From: Anaeromyxobacter dehalogenans 2CP-1
GTDB lineage: Bacteria > Myxococcota > Myxococcia > Myxococcales > Anaeromyxobacteraceae
NCBI RefSeq assembly: GCF_000022145.1
Contig: NC_011891.1
Coordinates: forward strand, 4,260,501 to 4,324,500
Direction of reading: 5' to 3'
Length of the DNA: 64,000 nucleotides
In this document: piece by piece, positions 17,109 to 26,077 of the stretch
How positions within the stretch are numbered: the stretch's first letter is position 1
How the letters are laid out: the number at the start of each line of letters is the position of its first letter
Translations under genes and position numbers: made by a program
The notes under the pieces: model-generated
The model's database searches: none
What the model was told of the DNA's origin: nothing
The model's input: the letters and a program-made list of their open reading frames with translations, nothing else

Positions 17109-17729
17109 ATGAGACCGCTCGCTGCCGCCTGCCTCGCCGCCGTCCTCGCCGTCACCGCGGCTCCGGCCGCCCGGGCCGACGACGAGGGCCTCGACGCGCA
17201 GGTGCTGGCGCTCCGGGTCGGCGCCTGGATCCCGGCCGGCCCTTCCATGGCCGGCCTCGAGCCCGGCCCGGAGGGTGAGCTCACCCTCGGCGTCCGCCTG
17301 CTCTCCTGGCTCGGCGCCGAGATGGGCGCGGGCGTCGCCCGCCCGTCCTCGACGTCGGCGGCCGTGCGCGACGCCGCCGGGGTGGCGCGCACGGTGGAGC
17401 CGCGGCTGTGGGACGTGCCGGTGGGCGGCGGGCTGCGCGCGTTCCTGGCCGCCGGCCCGGTGGAGCTCTCGGCAGCGGCCGGCGTCGCGGTGCACTTCGT
17501 CAGCGCCGAGCGCGACGTGGCGAGCAGCGCCACCACCGCGGTCACGACCGAGAAGGAGGAGGACGCGTCGCTCGGCGGCTGGGCCGCGGTCGCCGCCATG
17601 GTGCCGGTGGGACGCCACACCTCGCTCGGCGTGGAGGGCCGCTTCACCGTGCTGCGCCCGCACCTGTTCGGCGAGCGGCAGCGCCTCGACGCGTTCGCGG
17701 CCGGGCTGCGGATCGCGCAGGGGTTCTGA
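17109..17729 (+). CDS. Secreted outer-membrane beta-barrel-like protein, unknown function
   Basis: The 206-residue protein starts with a clear signal peptide (MRPLAAACLAAVLAVTAAPA then ARA before DDEG, cleavage about 23/24) and continues with alternating short amphipathic strands such as LTLGVRLLSWLGAEMGAGVA and GGLRAFLAAGPVELSAAAGV, ending in Phe (LRIAQGF) as outer-membrane barrels often do. It lies 32 nt after the lyase gene and could be its last operon member, though no functional link is obvious. The family is not recognised. Confidence 0.7.
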   Translation: MRPLAAACLAAVLAVTAAPAARADDEGLDAQVLALRVGAWIPAGPSMAGLEPGPEGELTLGVRLLSWLGAEMGAGVARPSSTSAAVRDAAGVARTVEPRLWDVPVGGGLRAFLAAGPVELSAAAGVAVHFVSAERDVASSATTAVTTEKEEDASLGGWAAVAAMVPVGRHTSLGVEGRFTVLRPHLFGERQRLDAFAAGLRIAQGF

Positions 17730-17756
17730 TCCGCCTCGGCCCGCGCGCGCCGCTCG

Positions 17757-17918
17757 GAGCGCGTGAATCCATCCCCGGACCGAGCCAGGCGGTCGAGCCG
17801 CGAGCAGCGCGAGGCGCGACGACCGAGCATGCCCGTCGGCATGTGAGGGAGGAGCAACGACGCGATGCGACGCGGATCGGCCGCCGCGGCGACGGGAGGG
17901 GATGGGTTCACGTGCGCT
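17757..17918 (-). repeat. Family A repeat, full copy 2
   Basis: This full-length copy (about 162 bp) lies between two convergent genes. Read on the minus strand it starts AGCGCACGTGAACCCATCCC directly after the TGA stop of the MFS gene and ends GGGGATGGATTCACGCGCTC. An internal hairpin around CATGCCGACGGGCATG (17828-17843) is shared with copies 3 and 4, as are the flanking segments. The far side is flanked by CGA instead of TGA. Confidence 0.85.
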
Positions 17919-19142
17919 TCAGCGCTCCTCGGGCGGGCGCAGCGCGCGGAAGCGCCGCCAGAGCAGCAGGTCGTACAGGACCTTGAGGCCGCCCGCGACC
18001 AGGAACGGGACGCTCGCCAGCGCGCCGGCGCCGGCGTAGAGCGGCCCCGCCACCGCCGGCGCGAGCGCCGAGCCCACCGTCCGCGCGATGCCCGTCACCC
18101 CCGCCGCGGCGGAGCGCTCGTCCGGGTCCACCACCGCGACCGTGTAGGACTGGCGCGTCGGGACGTCCATCTGCGAGATGGAGAAGCGCAGCAGCAGGAC
18201 GCCGATGGCGAGCGGCAGCGTGGGCATGAGCGGGACGAGCGCCAGCAGCAGGTTCGAGGGCAGGTGCGTCGCCACCATCGTGTTCACGAGGCCGATGCGC
18301 CGTGCGATGGCGGAGGCGGACAGCGCCGAGATCCCGGCGAGCACGTTCGCGCCGAAGAAGATCGCGCCGATGGTGGCGGGGCTGGCGCCGAACCGGCGGT
18401 GGAACCACCAGGCCACGAAGCTCTGCACCACCAGGCCGCCCGCGAACGCATCCAGCGAGAACAGCGCGGAGAGCTCCAGCACGACGCGCCGGGAGCGGTG
18501 CAGGCCGAGGAGCGCGGCGCGCGGCGAGGCCGCGGGGCGCGGGGCGGTCTCCACGCGCGAGGTCAGGCGCAGGAACAGCGCCGCGAGCGCGAGGCCGAGC
18601 GCGCCGTAGAGCGCGGTGACGGCGCGGTAGGAGGCGAGCGGGGCGAGGCCGCGGCGCTGCAGGCCCCCGGCGAGCGCCCCGCCGGCGAGCGCGCCGAGCG
18701 CCGTCGCGACCGCGCCGGCCAGCTGGTACCAGGCGAACGTCGCGGTCCGGCGCCCCGCCGGCACCGCCTCGGTGAGCGCCGCCTGCTCGATGGCGAGGAA
18801 CGGCCCCACCTCGTTGCCGGAGGGGCTCATCACGCCGACCGTCGCCGCGAGCAGCAGCAGCGGGAACGCGGTGGTGGCGGAGAACGCGGCGCCCGCGAGC
18901 ACCATGAGCAGCGCGCCGGCCACGAGCATGCGGCGGCGGCCGATCCGGTCGGCGCGGGTGGTGATCCAGAGCGACAGGGCGGTGTCGCCGAGCAGCGTGA
19001 GCGTGAGCAGCGCGCCGATGCGCGGCTGGTCGAGCCCGGCGGCCTCGAGGTGCAGCACCAGCACCACCGAGAGCAGGCCGTACGCGAACAGCCGCACGGC
19101 GCGCGTCGCGAACAGCGTGACGACGTCGGCGGGGCGGCTCAC
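17919..19142 (-). CDS. MFS transporter, 12-segment type
   Basis: The 407-residue inner-membrane protein has about 12 hydrophobic segments. The MFS loop motif appears as TRADRIGRRRMLVAG near 65, and a motif in the second half reads IARRIGLVNTMVATHLPSN. The N-terminal part (LFATRAVRLFAYGLLSVVLVLHLEAAGL) resembles uncharacterised exporters rather than sugar or organic-acid importers. It starts with GTG overlapping the TGA stop of the upstream DHA2 transporter (GTGA), so both are made from one mRNA with coupled translation. The substrate is unknown. Confidence 0.82.
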   Translation of the reverse strand: MSRPADVVTLFATRAVRLFAYGLLSVVLVLHLEAAGLDQPRIGALLTLTLLGDTALSLWITTRADRIGRRRMLVAGALLMVLAGAAFSATTAFPLLLLAATVGVMSPSGNEVGPFLAIEQAALTEAVPAGRRTATFAWYQLAGAVATALGALAGGALAGGLQRRGLAPLASYRAVTALYGALGLALAALFLRLTSRVETAPRPAASPRAALLGLHRSRRVVLELSALFSLDAFAGGLVVQSFVAWWFHRRFGASPATIGAIFFGANVLAGISALSASAIARRIGLVNTMVATHLPSNLLLALVPLMPTLPLAIGVLLLRFSISQMDVPTRQSYTVAVVDPDERSAAAGVTGIARTVGSALAPAVAGPLYAGAGALASVPFLVAGGLKVLYDLLLWRRFRALRPPEER

Positions 19143-20614
19143 GGGCGGTCCGGGGCCGGCGGCGCCCCGGCGCCGGCGCGCTCCGGGTTCCGCACCTCGA
19201 GCGCGAGGCGCGGGAAGCGCAGCGCCACCGCGAACGCCGCGCCGGCGATCACCGCCACCGCCGCGAAGATGCTGCCCATGGCGCCCTGCAGCGCCCCCGC
19301 CAGCGGCCCCAGGATGCTCGCGTCGATCGACGCCCGCTCCGGCCCGAGCAGCCGCGAGACCAGCGCCCCGTCGGCGCCGCCGCTCGCGAGCGCGTGCGCG
19401 AGCACGCCGCCGAGCACGCCCACCGAGAGCGTGCCGCCGATGGTGCGGAAGAACATGGTGGTGGCGGTCGCGACCCCGCGCCGGTTCCAGGGCACGCTCG
19501 CCTGCACCGCGATGACGAGCGGCGTGGAGGCGAAGCCCATGCCGGCGCCGTACGCGAACGCCAGCGCCTGGGGCACGAGGAGCGGCACGCCCGGGCGGAG
19601 CAGCAGCGCGAGCGCGACGGCGGCGAGCGCGGTCAGGCCCATGCCGGCCCGGACCAGCGCGCGGTAGCCGGTGCGCGGGAGGAGCCGCCCGGAGAGCGCG
19701 CTGCAGATCGGCCACCCCACCGCCATGGACGCGATGGCGCTGCCCGCCTGCGTGGGCGTCCCGCCGAGCACGCTCTGGACCCAGAGCGGCACGAACGTGA
19801 CCATGCCCAGCATCGCCGCGCCGAGCAGCGCGTTCGCCGCGGAGGACACCGCGATGACGCGGTCGCGGAACAGGTCGAGCGGGAGGAGCGGCTCCGGCGC
19901 CCGCCGCTCCACCGCGAGGAAGGCCGCCAGCGCGACGGCGGCGAGCGGCAGGGCCACCAGCCCGGTGGCGGGCGAGCGCACCGCGAGGAGCGCGGAGACG
20001 ACCGCGATCGAGAGCAGCGCCGCCCCGGCCACGTCGAGGCGGTGCGCGTGGCGCTCCGGCCGCTCGTGGTACACGAGCGCCAGCACCAGCGCCGAGCCGA
20101 GGCCGAACGGCACGTTCAGCCAGAACACCCAGCGCCAGGAGGCGAGGTGCACGATCGCCCCGCCGAGCAGCGGCCCGACCAGGCCGGCGATGCCCCAGAC
20201 CGCGCCGAACACGCCCTGGATGCGCGCGCGCTCCTGCGGCTCGAACAGGTCGCCGGCGATGGTGAGCGTGACGGGCTGGATGGCGCCGGCGCCCAGCCCC
20301 TGCAGCGCCCGCGCGGCCACCAGCGCCTCCATCGACCGCGCCATCCCGCAGGCGATCGAGCTCGCCACGAACAGCGCGAGCCCGAACAGCATCACCACCT
20401 TGCGGCCCTTCAGGTCGGCGAGCTTGCCGTAGATGGGCACGCTCACCGTGGCGGTCAGCATGTAGGCGGCGAAGGCCCAGGCGTACAGCGCCAGCCCGCC
20501 CAGCTCCCCCACCACCGACGGCATGGCGGTCGAGACGACCGTCATCTCCATCGCGGCGAGGAACATCCCGAGGAGCAGGGCGACGACGGTGAGTCCGCGG
20601 TGGGTCCGGCGCAT
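19139..20614 (-). CDS. DHA2-family MFS multidrug transporter (14 segments)
   Basis: The 491-residue drug:H+ antiporter-type protein has about 14 hydrophobic segments, motif A as GKLADLKGRKVVMLFG near 62-77 and motif C-like AVWGIAGLVGPLLGGAIV near 140-157, as in EmrB/QacA proteins. It would export hydrophobic compounds in exchange for protons across the inner membrane. No HlyD-type adaptor or TetR regulator is nearby, so it probably works alone or with the coupled second transporter. The ATG at 20614 gives a normal N-terminus directly before the first membrane segment. Confidence 0.85.
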   Translation of the reverse strand: MRRTHRGLTVVALLLGMFLAAMEMTVVSTAMPSVVGELGGLALYAWAFAAYMLTATVSVPIYGKLADLKGRKVVMLFGLALFVASSIACGMARSMEALVAARALQGLGAGAIQPVTLTIAGDLFEPQERARIQGVFGAVWGIAGLVGPLLGGAIVHLASWRWVFWLNVPFGLGSALVLALVYHERPERHAHRLDVAGAALLSIAVVSALLAVRSPATGLVALPLAAVALAAFLAVERRAPEPLLPLDLFRDRVIAVSSAANALLGAAMLGMVTFVPLWVQSVLGGTPTQAGSAIASMAVGWPICSALSGRLLPRTGYRALVRAGMGLTALAAVALALLLRPGVPLLVPQALAFAYGAGMGFASTPLVIAVQASVPWNRRGVATATTMFFRTIGGTLSVGVLGGVLAHALASGGADGALVSRLLGPERASIDASILGPLAGALQGAMGSIFAAVAVIAGAAFAVALRFPRLALEVRNPERAGAGAPPAPDRP

Positions 20615-20649
20615 GGTCGTGAATCGGGAGGGGCCCCAGCCACAGGCTG

Positions 20650-20780
20650 GGGAGGGGCACTGCCCCTCCCCGCGGGGACCTCGCGAGCACCCGCGCAGCG
20701 GGCCGCGAGGTCACGGGCCCCGCGAAGCAGGGGTGGGGCCCCGACGGCTTTGCCGGCGGGGCGGGGACGCAGTCCTCGTC
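20650..20780. repeat. Dispersed intergenic repeat, family B copy 2
   Basis: The core shared with copies 1 and 3 runs from CGCGGGGACCTCGCG to GGACGCAGTCC. This copy also has a hairpin at its left end (GGGGAGGGGCA ... TGCCCCTCCCC, 20650-20672), which could act as a terminator for the minus-strand DUF2892 gene. It fills most of the 262 bp gap between two minus-strand genes. Confidence 0.7.
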
Positions 20781-20876
20781 GTAGTGGAACTGGCCCGGCG
20801 CGTCAACGCGGAGCGCAGGCCGCGGCCCCCGGCCCGCCGGACGGCGGGCGGGACCGGGCCTGCGTGCGGCGGGAGC

Positions 20877-21107
20877 TCAGCGCTGCGACGACGCGGGGAC
20901 GGCGGCGCCCCGCAGGCCCGCCTTCCGCATGATGATCTCGGCCGGGCAGAAGCCGGTGAAGCCGCTCTGGAACAGGTTCGCGCCCACGAACACGGTGAGC
21001 CAGAGCCAGCGGGCGTTCACGAAGAGCGGGCTCGCCTCGACGCCCAGCAGGAGCGATACGAGGATGAAGGTCCCGGCCAGGATGCGGACACCGCGTTCGG
21101 CGGTCAT
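20877..21107 (-). CDS. DUF2892 / YgaP-like small membrane protein
   Basis: The 76-residue protein has the family pattern ERGVRILAGTFILVSLLLG, then WLWLTVFVGANLFQSGFTGFCPAEIIMRKAG. There are two hydrophobic helices (about 9-26 and 33-52) and the GFCP segment typical of DUF2892 proteins, which often occur fused to or near rhodanese domains. No rhodanese gene is adjacent. The ATG is supported by AAGGAGA six bases upstream. Function is unknown. Confidence 0.85.
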   Translation of the reverse strand: MTAERGVRILAGTFILVSLLLGVEASPLFVNARWLWLTVFVGANLFQSGFTGFCPAEIIMRKAGLRGAAVPASSQR

Positions 21108-21183
21108 GACGAGTCTCCTTCGGGGCGTCCGGCGCCCCTCATTGCAGGCGTGAGAGGCCGGGAACGCCGGGAAGGGTTCGCGA

Positions 21184-21189
21184 TAGAGT
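21184..21189 (+). promoter_or_regulatory. -10 element close to start of metallopeptidase gene
   Basis: TAGAGT lies eight bases before the ATG at 21198, leaving at most one or two nucleotides of leader. Confidence 0.4.
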
Positions 21190-21197
21190 GCGCGGCC

Positions 21198-23282
21198 ATG
21201 TCCATCGCCGCCGCGACCCTGATCGCCCTCGCCATGACCGCGACCCCGAAGCCCCCGCCCGCCCTCGCCCGCGCCGTCGATCGCTGCACCGCCGCCCTGG
21301 TCGCGAAGCACGGCGACGCCGAGCGGGATCGCGCCGCCCGCGGCGCCGCCCAGGCGGCCGCGTTCTGGCGGCCGTCGGACGGCGACGCGAAGGCGTTCGA
21401 GGCGCTCTGCGTCGAGCAGTTCCGCCCCCGCGGGAGCGACCTCGATCAGACCTTCAAGCGCTTCGAGGCGAGCTTCGAGGCGCTCGACGGCAACGGCCTG
21501 GAGATCGCCCGGACGCTCTCCTCCTTCGCGCAGCTGGACGTCGGGCCCATGCAGCCGGTGGACGGCCTGCTCGCCGCCTACGACCCGTCGGCGCACGTGG
21601 TGGACGACCTGTTCGACGGGAAGATCGCGTTCGCGGCGCTGCTCAACTTCCCGCTCACCACGCTCGACGAGCGGCTCCGCCAGGGCGAGGCCTGGTCCCG
21701 GCGCGAGTGGGCCGAGGCGCGGCTCGCGAACCGCTTCGCGCGCCGCGTGCCCGCGGCGGTGAACCGCGAGATCGCGAAGGCCGGCGCGGACGCCGACCTC
21801 TACATCGCCGACTACAACGTCTACGTGCACCACCTGGTGGACGACCAGGGGGCGCGCCTGTTCCCGAAGGGCAAGCGGCTCCTGTCGCACTGGAACCTGC
21901 GCGACGAGCTGAAGGCGCAGTACGCCGACCCGCAGGGCCTGGCGCGGCAGCGCGCCATCGCCAAGGTGATGGAGCGGATCGTGACGCAGACCATCCCGGC
22001 CGCGGTGGTGAACGACCCGGCGGTCGATTGGAACCCGTGGACGAACGCGGTGCGCCCCGCGCCGGCCGACGCCATCGAGGCCGGGGCGAAGCCGCGCGCG
22101 AAGGTGGACGGCGCGCGCGAGGCCGACGTGCGCTACGCCCGCATCCTCGCGAACTTCCGGGCGCAGCGGGCCGCCGACCCGTACTCGCCCTCGGTGCCCA
22201 CGCTCATCGCCCGCAAGTTCGAGCTGGAGCGCGAGCTGCCCGAGGCCCGGGTGGTCGCGATGCTGGAGGAGGTGCTGGGCGCGCCGGAGATCAAGCGCAT
22301 CGCGGCGCTCATCGAGGCGCGGCTCGGGCGCAAGCTGGAGCCGTTCGACATCTGGTACCCGGGCTTCAAGCCGCGCGCGCGCCAGTCGGAGGCGGAGCTG
22401 GACGCGATGACGCGCAAGCGCTACCCGACGCCGGCCGCGTTCGCGAAGGACCTCCCGAACGTGCTCCAGCGCCTCGGGTTCGCGCCGGAGAAGGCCGCCT
22501 GGCTCGCGGAGCGGATCGCGGTGGACCCGGCCCGCGGCTCGGGCCACGCCATGGGCGCCGCGCGCCGCGGCGACCAGGCGCACCTGCGCACCCGCGTCGG
22601 CCCGGACGGCATGGACTACAAGGGCTTCAACATCGCCGTCCACGAGCTGGGGCACAACGTCGAGCAGACCTTCTCGCTCTACGGCGTGGACTCGACGCTG
22701 CTGCAGGGCGTGCCGAACACCGCGTTCACCGAGGCGATCGCGTTCGTGTTCCAGGCGCGCGACCTCGAGGTGCTGGGGCTGCCCGGCCCCGGCGCCGAGG
22801 AGCAGCGGCTGCGCGCGGTGAGCGACCTGTGGGACGCCTACGAGATCTCCGGCGTGGCGCTGGTGGACCTCGGGATCTGGAAGTGGATGTACGCGCACCC
22901 CCAGGCCACGCCGGCGCAGCTCCGCGAGGCGACGCTCGGGATCGCGCGCGACGTGTGGAACCGCTGGTACGCACCGGTGCTGGGCGCCCGCGACGTCCCG
23001 CTGCTCGCCATCTACTCGCACATCGTCTCGAACGTCCTCTACGTCCCCGACTACCCGGTGGGCCGGCTCATCTCCGCGCAGATCGAGGACCACCTCGCCG
23101 CGCTGCCGAAGAACGCGACGCTGGGCTCGGAGATCGAGCGGATGACCACGGTGGGCGCGGTGTCGCCGGATCTGTGGATGAAGAAGGCCACCGGCGCGCC
23201 CGTCTCCGCCACCCCGCTCGTCCGCGCCGCGGCCCGCGCGCTCGACGCGATGCCGGCGCAGGGCGCGACCGGGAGCCGGTAG
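21198..23282 (+). CDS. Zincin metallopeptidase-like protein (HELGH)
   Basis: The 694-residue protein has a short hydrophobic N-terminus (MSIAAATLIALAMTA) that may be a signal peptide. It contains the zinc motif HELGH at 482-486 and a Glu (TAFTEAIAF, Glu512) about 26 residues later, the spacing of gluzincins such as M3 oligopeptidases. The C-terminal half is rich in helices, as in that clan. The N-terminal half is not recognised. Peptide hydrolysis outside the cytoplasm is the simplest reading. The gene stands alone, followed by a GC-rich inverted repeat region (23284-23336). Confidence 0.72.
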   Translation: MSIAAATLIALAMTATPKPPPALARAVDRCTAALVAKHGDAERDRAARGAAQAAAFWRPSDGDAKAFEALCVEQFRPRGSDLDQTFKRFEASFEALDGNGLEIARTLSSFAQLDVGPMQPVDGLLAAYDPSAHVVDDLFDGKIAFAALLNFPLTTLDERLRQGEAWSRREWAEARLANRFARRVPAAVNREIAKAGADADLYIADYNVYVHHLVDDQGARLFPKGKRLLSHWNLRDELKAQYADPQGLARQRAIAKVMERIVTQTIPAAVVNDPAVDWNPWTNAVRPAPADAIEAGAKPRAKVDGAREADVRYARILANFRAQRAADPYSPSVPTLIARKFELERELPEARVVAMLEEVLGAPEIKRIAALIEARLGRKLEPFDIWYPGFKPRARQSEAELDAMTRKRYPTPAAFAKDLPNVLQRLGFAPEKAAWLAERIAVDPARGSGHAMGAARRGDQAHLRTRVGPDGMDYKGFNIAVHELGHNVEQTFSLYGVDSTLLQGVPNTAFTEAIAFVFQARDLEVLGLPGPGAEEQRLRAVSDLWDAYEISGVALVDLGIWKWMYAHPQATPAQLREATLGIARDVWNRWYAPVLGARDVPLLAIYSHIVSNVLYVPDYPVGRLISAQIEDHLAALPKNATLGSEIERMTTVGAVSPDLWMKKATGAPVSATPLVRAAARALDAMPAQGATGSR

Positions 23283-23333
23283 GCGCGCGACGGCTCCGCC
23301 CCCGGCGCGGGTCGCCGCCCCGGGGGCTCGCCG

Positions 23334-23648
23334 TCAGCGCGCGGCGCCGGCGTCCTGCGCGCCGGCGCTCCCGCAGGCCCGGCACGAGGCCACGAACGCG
23401 TGCGCCTCGTCGTAGGCGCCCACGAAGCAGCGGCGGCCGCCGGGCGCGTCGTCGTAGACGGCCACCGCGCGGCTGTACGAGAAGGCGGGCTCGAACTCCT
23501 CCCAGCCCACCTCGGCCAGCTCCGCCGGGCACGACTCGCCCGGCATCGCCAGCGCGAGCCGGCCGCTCGCCTCCTCGCGGCAGGGCCGGGCCGCGCGGGC
23601 CTCGGCCCAGCGGCGCAGCTCGACGACGTCCTGCGTGGTGCGAAGCAT
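23334..23648 (-). CDS. Conserved-looking small cysteine-containing protein, unknown
   Basis: The 104-residue hydrophilic protein has segments RRWAEARAARPCREEASGRL, VGWEEFEPAFSYSRAVAVYDD and HAFVASCRACGSAG. It contains four Cys (one at about 23, one at about 40, and a final CRAC pair near residue 90), so metal binding is possible. AAGGAG five bases before the ATG supports translation. I do not recognise the family. A plus-strand gene starts 120 bp to the right on the opposite strand. Confidence 0.65.
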   Translation of the reverse strand: MLRTTQDVVELRRWAEARAARPCREEASGRLALAMPGESCPAELAEVGWEEFEPAFSYSRAVAVYDDAPGGRRCFVGAYDEAHAFVASCRACGSAGAQDAGAAR

Positions 23649-23768
23649 GGCGGCTCCTTCCGTCGCGGGGTGCGGGCCCGGACATGGCGCGCGGGGCCGA
23701 CGCGCGCACGAGAAGATGGAGGGGCCCCCCGCGCGGCGCCGTCGCCGGGGGATGCGCAGCATGCGGGC

Positions 23769-24041
23769 ATGGCCGAGAACGAGTGGACGGACGGGGCGGC
23801 CGACCGGGCGCGCGAGGCGGCCGAGCGGCGCGAGACCGGCGGGGCGAGCGTGCCGGCGGGTGGATCGAAGGGGCCGGGGGACCTGCGGGTGCCGGGCGAG
23901 CGGCGCGAGCCTGAGGACGCACCGCCGCGGCGCGCGGGCGTGGTGCCGCCGCCGGAGCGCGAGGAGGCGCCGGAGCTGCTGGGCGAGCAGAGCGACTACC
24001 CGATCTCGCGGCCGGATCCCGACCGCGAGCCGGGGTCCTGA
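23769..24041 (+). CDS. Small disordered hydrophilic protein (uncertain)
   Basis: The 90-codon frame encodes a charged, Pro/Arg/Glu-rich sequence with no hydrophobic core (starting MAENEWTDGAADRAREAAER). Third positions are mostly G or C but that is uninformative here. Its last 46 bp overlap, tail to tail, the end of the debranching enzyme gene on the other strand. No good ribosome-binding site is visible. It may be a real stress- or spore-type disordered protein or a chance frame. Confidence 0.4.
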   Translation: MAENEWTDGAADRAREAAERRETGGASVPAGGSKGPGDLRVPGERREPEDAPPRRAGVVPPPEREEAPELLGEQSDYPISRPDPDREPGS

Positions 24042-26077
24042 GCGCCGGCGCCGGCGACGCGCAGCAGCGTGCGGAGGAGCTCCGCGACGCCCCACGCCTG
24101 CGCCACGCAGCCGCGCGGCGTGTACGGCGGCTCGGCGTCGAACACCTCGGAGATCTGCCCGAGGCAGGCGTGGCCGAGCTCGCGAACGAGCCCGTCGAGC
24201 GCCCGCCGCGCGCCCTCCAGGTCGCCGGGGTGCACCCGCAGCCAAGCGTCCACCCACGGGCCGATGAGCCAGCTCCACACCGTGCCCTGGTGGTAGGCCG
24301 CGTCGCGGGTCCTCAGGTCGCCGTGGTAGGTCGCCTTGTAGTCCGGGTGGTCGCGGGACAGCGACCGCAGCCCCACCGGCGTGAGCAGCCGCTCGCGCAC
24401 CGTCTCGAGCACAGGCGCCCAGCGCTCGCGGTCGAGCACCGGGCTGGGCAGGGAGATGGCGAGGAGCTGGTTGGGCCGGCACGCGGGGTCGTCCCGCCCG
24501 TCCTCGCCGTCCACCACGTCGAAGAGCTGCCGCCCCGGCCCGTTCCAGAAGCGCCGGTTGAAGGACGCGCGGGCGCGCGCCGCCGCCGCTCCCGCGGCCC
24601 GGGCCGCCCCGCCCTCCCCCTCCTCCTCGAGCCAGCGCGCCAGGTTCGCGAGCGCGTTGAACCACAGGGCGTTGATCTCGACCGCCTTGCCGCGGCGCGG
24701 GGTCACCACCCAGCCCTCCACCTTCGCGTCCATCCAGGTGAGCTGGTAGCCCTGCTCGCCCTGCCGGAGCAGCCCGTCCTCCGGGTCCACCCCGATGCCG
24801 AAGCGCGTGCCGCGCTGGTGGTGCGCGACCACGTCCCGGAGCACCGGCAGCAGGCGGCGCAGGAGCTGCCGGTCGCCGGTCGTCCGCACGTACCGGTCCA
24901 CCGCGTGGAACATCCAGAGCGTCGCGTCGGCGGTGTGGTACAGCCCCGCCGCGTCGCCCTCGGGGAACAGGTTGGGGATGAGCCCGTCGCGCGCGTGGCG
25001 GGCGAACGCGCGCAGGATCGCCGCGGCGTCGCGCGCCCGGCCGGTGCAGAGCGCCAGGCCCTCGAGCGAGATCATGGTGTCGCGGCCCCAGTCGGTGAAC
25101 CAGTGGTAGCCGGCGATCACGGTGCGCGGCGCGTCGCCCTCGGCGCGCGCCTGCGCCTCCTCCTGCACCCGGCCGGCGGGCTCCACCACGAACGCGTCGG
25201 CTGCGAGCACCAGCTCGGCCGCGGGACTCTGCCGCGCCGCCTCCGGCGCGCGGGCCAGCAAGGCCTCCCGCCGCGCGCGCTCTGCCCGGAGCGCCTCCTC
25301 CGGCGCGAGCGCCGTCACCCGCTCCCACGGCTCGGTGGACGCGACCAGCGTCACCGGCGCCTCGCGCCCGAGGTCCACGCGGAAGCGCCCCGGGCTGAAC
25401 AGGTCGCCCTGCGTGTCGTAGCCGCGGCTCGCCTCCACCCGGTAGACCACCTCGGCGAGCCGCTCCTCCTCCACCGTGAACGCGGCGCGGGCGCCGTGGA
25501 GGACCAGGCGCAGCGGCGGGAAGCGCGGGTCGTCGCCGGCGACCTCGAAGCGCCCGCGCGCCGTCACCAGCCGGTAGGCCGTCACCGGCCCGGACACCGG
25601 CGCGTCCTGGGGACGGAAGTGGACGCCGGGCCGCAGCGTGAGCCGCACCGGGCCCTCGCCGTCGAGGAGGCGGTAGGAGACGTGGACCGTGTTCTGGCCG
25701 TGCACGAGCACCACGCGCCGCTCCAGCACCAGCCCGCCGAGCCGGTAGGTCCACACCGGCAGCCCGCCCTCCAGCCGGAACGCGCGCAGGTGCTCCGCGC
25801 CGTGCAGCGCGAGCCCCACCGAGCGCTCGTCCCCGGCCAGCCGGATGGCCCTGCCGTCGGCGAGCCGGACCCGGTCGGAGAGGTGCGAGAGCATCACCGC
25901 GCGCCCGACGCCCGGCAGCGCCGCCACGAGCAGCCCGTGGTAGCGCCGCGTGCAGGCGCCGGCGAGCGTGCCGCTGGCGTAGCCGCCGAGGCCGTTCGCG
26001 ACCAGCCACTCGCGCTCGAGCAGCGCCTCGGCGCCGTCGCCCGGCGCCCAGCCCTGCCGCACCGGAAGCTCGATCAC
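23996..26077 (-). CDS. Glycogen debranching enzyme, amylo-alpha-1,6-glucosidase (GH133)
   Basis: The 693-residue cytosolic enzyme has an N-terminal beta-rich domain (about 15-240) starting with EREWLVANGLGGYASGTLAG and TRRYHGLLVAALP, the signature of bacterial GDE proteins. The C-terminal (alpha/alpha)6 barrel (about 300-680) includes GYHWFTDWGRDTMISLEGL, NLFPEGDAAGLYHTADATLW, LTWMDAKVEGW and YHQGTVWSWLIGPW. It would hydrolyse alpha-1,6 branch glucose of glycogen-like glucans. It starts with GTG overlapping the last stop codon of the trehalohydrolase remnant upstream (GTGA), so it was once cotranslated with that gene. Confidence 0.88.
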   Translation of the reverse strand: MIELPVRQGWAPGDGAEALLEREWLVANGLGGYASGTLAGACTRRYHGLLVAALPGVGRAVMLSHLSDRVRLADGRAIRLAGDERSVGLALHGAEHLRAFRLEGGLPVWTYRLGGLVLERRVVLVHGQNTVHVSYRLLDGEGPVRLTLRPGVHFRPQDAPVSGPVTAYRLVTARGRFEVAGDDPRFPPLRLVLHGARAAFTVEEERLAEVVYRVEASRGYDTQGDLFSPGRFRVDLGREAPVTLVASTEPWERVTALAPEEALRAERARREALLARAPEAARQSPAAELVLAADAFVVEPAGRVQEEAQARAEGDAPRTVIAGYHWFTDWGRDTMISLEGLALCTGRARDAAAILRAFARHARDGLIPNLFPEGDAAGLYHTADATLWMFHAVDRYVRTTGDRQLLRRLLPVLRDVVAHHQRGTRFGIGVDPEDGLLRQGEQGYQLTWMDAKVEGWVVTPRRGKAVEINALWFNALANLARWLEEEGEGGAARAAGAAAARARASFNRRFWNGPGRQLFDVVDGEDGRDDPACRPNQLLAISLPSPVLDRERWAPVLETVRERLLTPVGLRSLSRDHPDYKATYHGDLRTRDAAYHQGTVWSWLIGPWVDAWLRVHPGDLEGARRALDGLVRELGHACLGQISEVFDAEPPYTPRGCVAQAWGVAELLRTLLRVAGAGAQDPGSRSGSGREIG

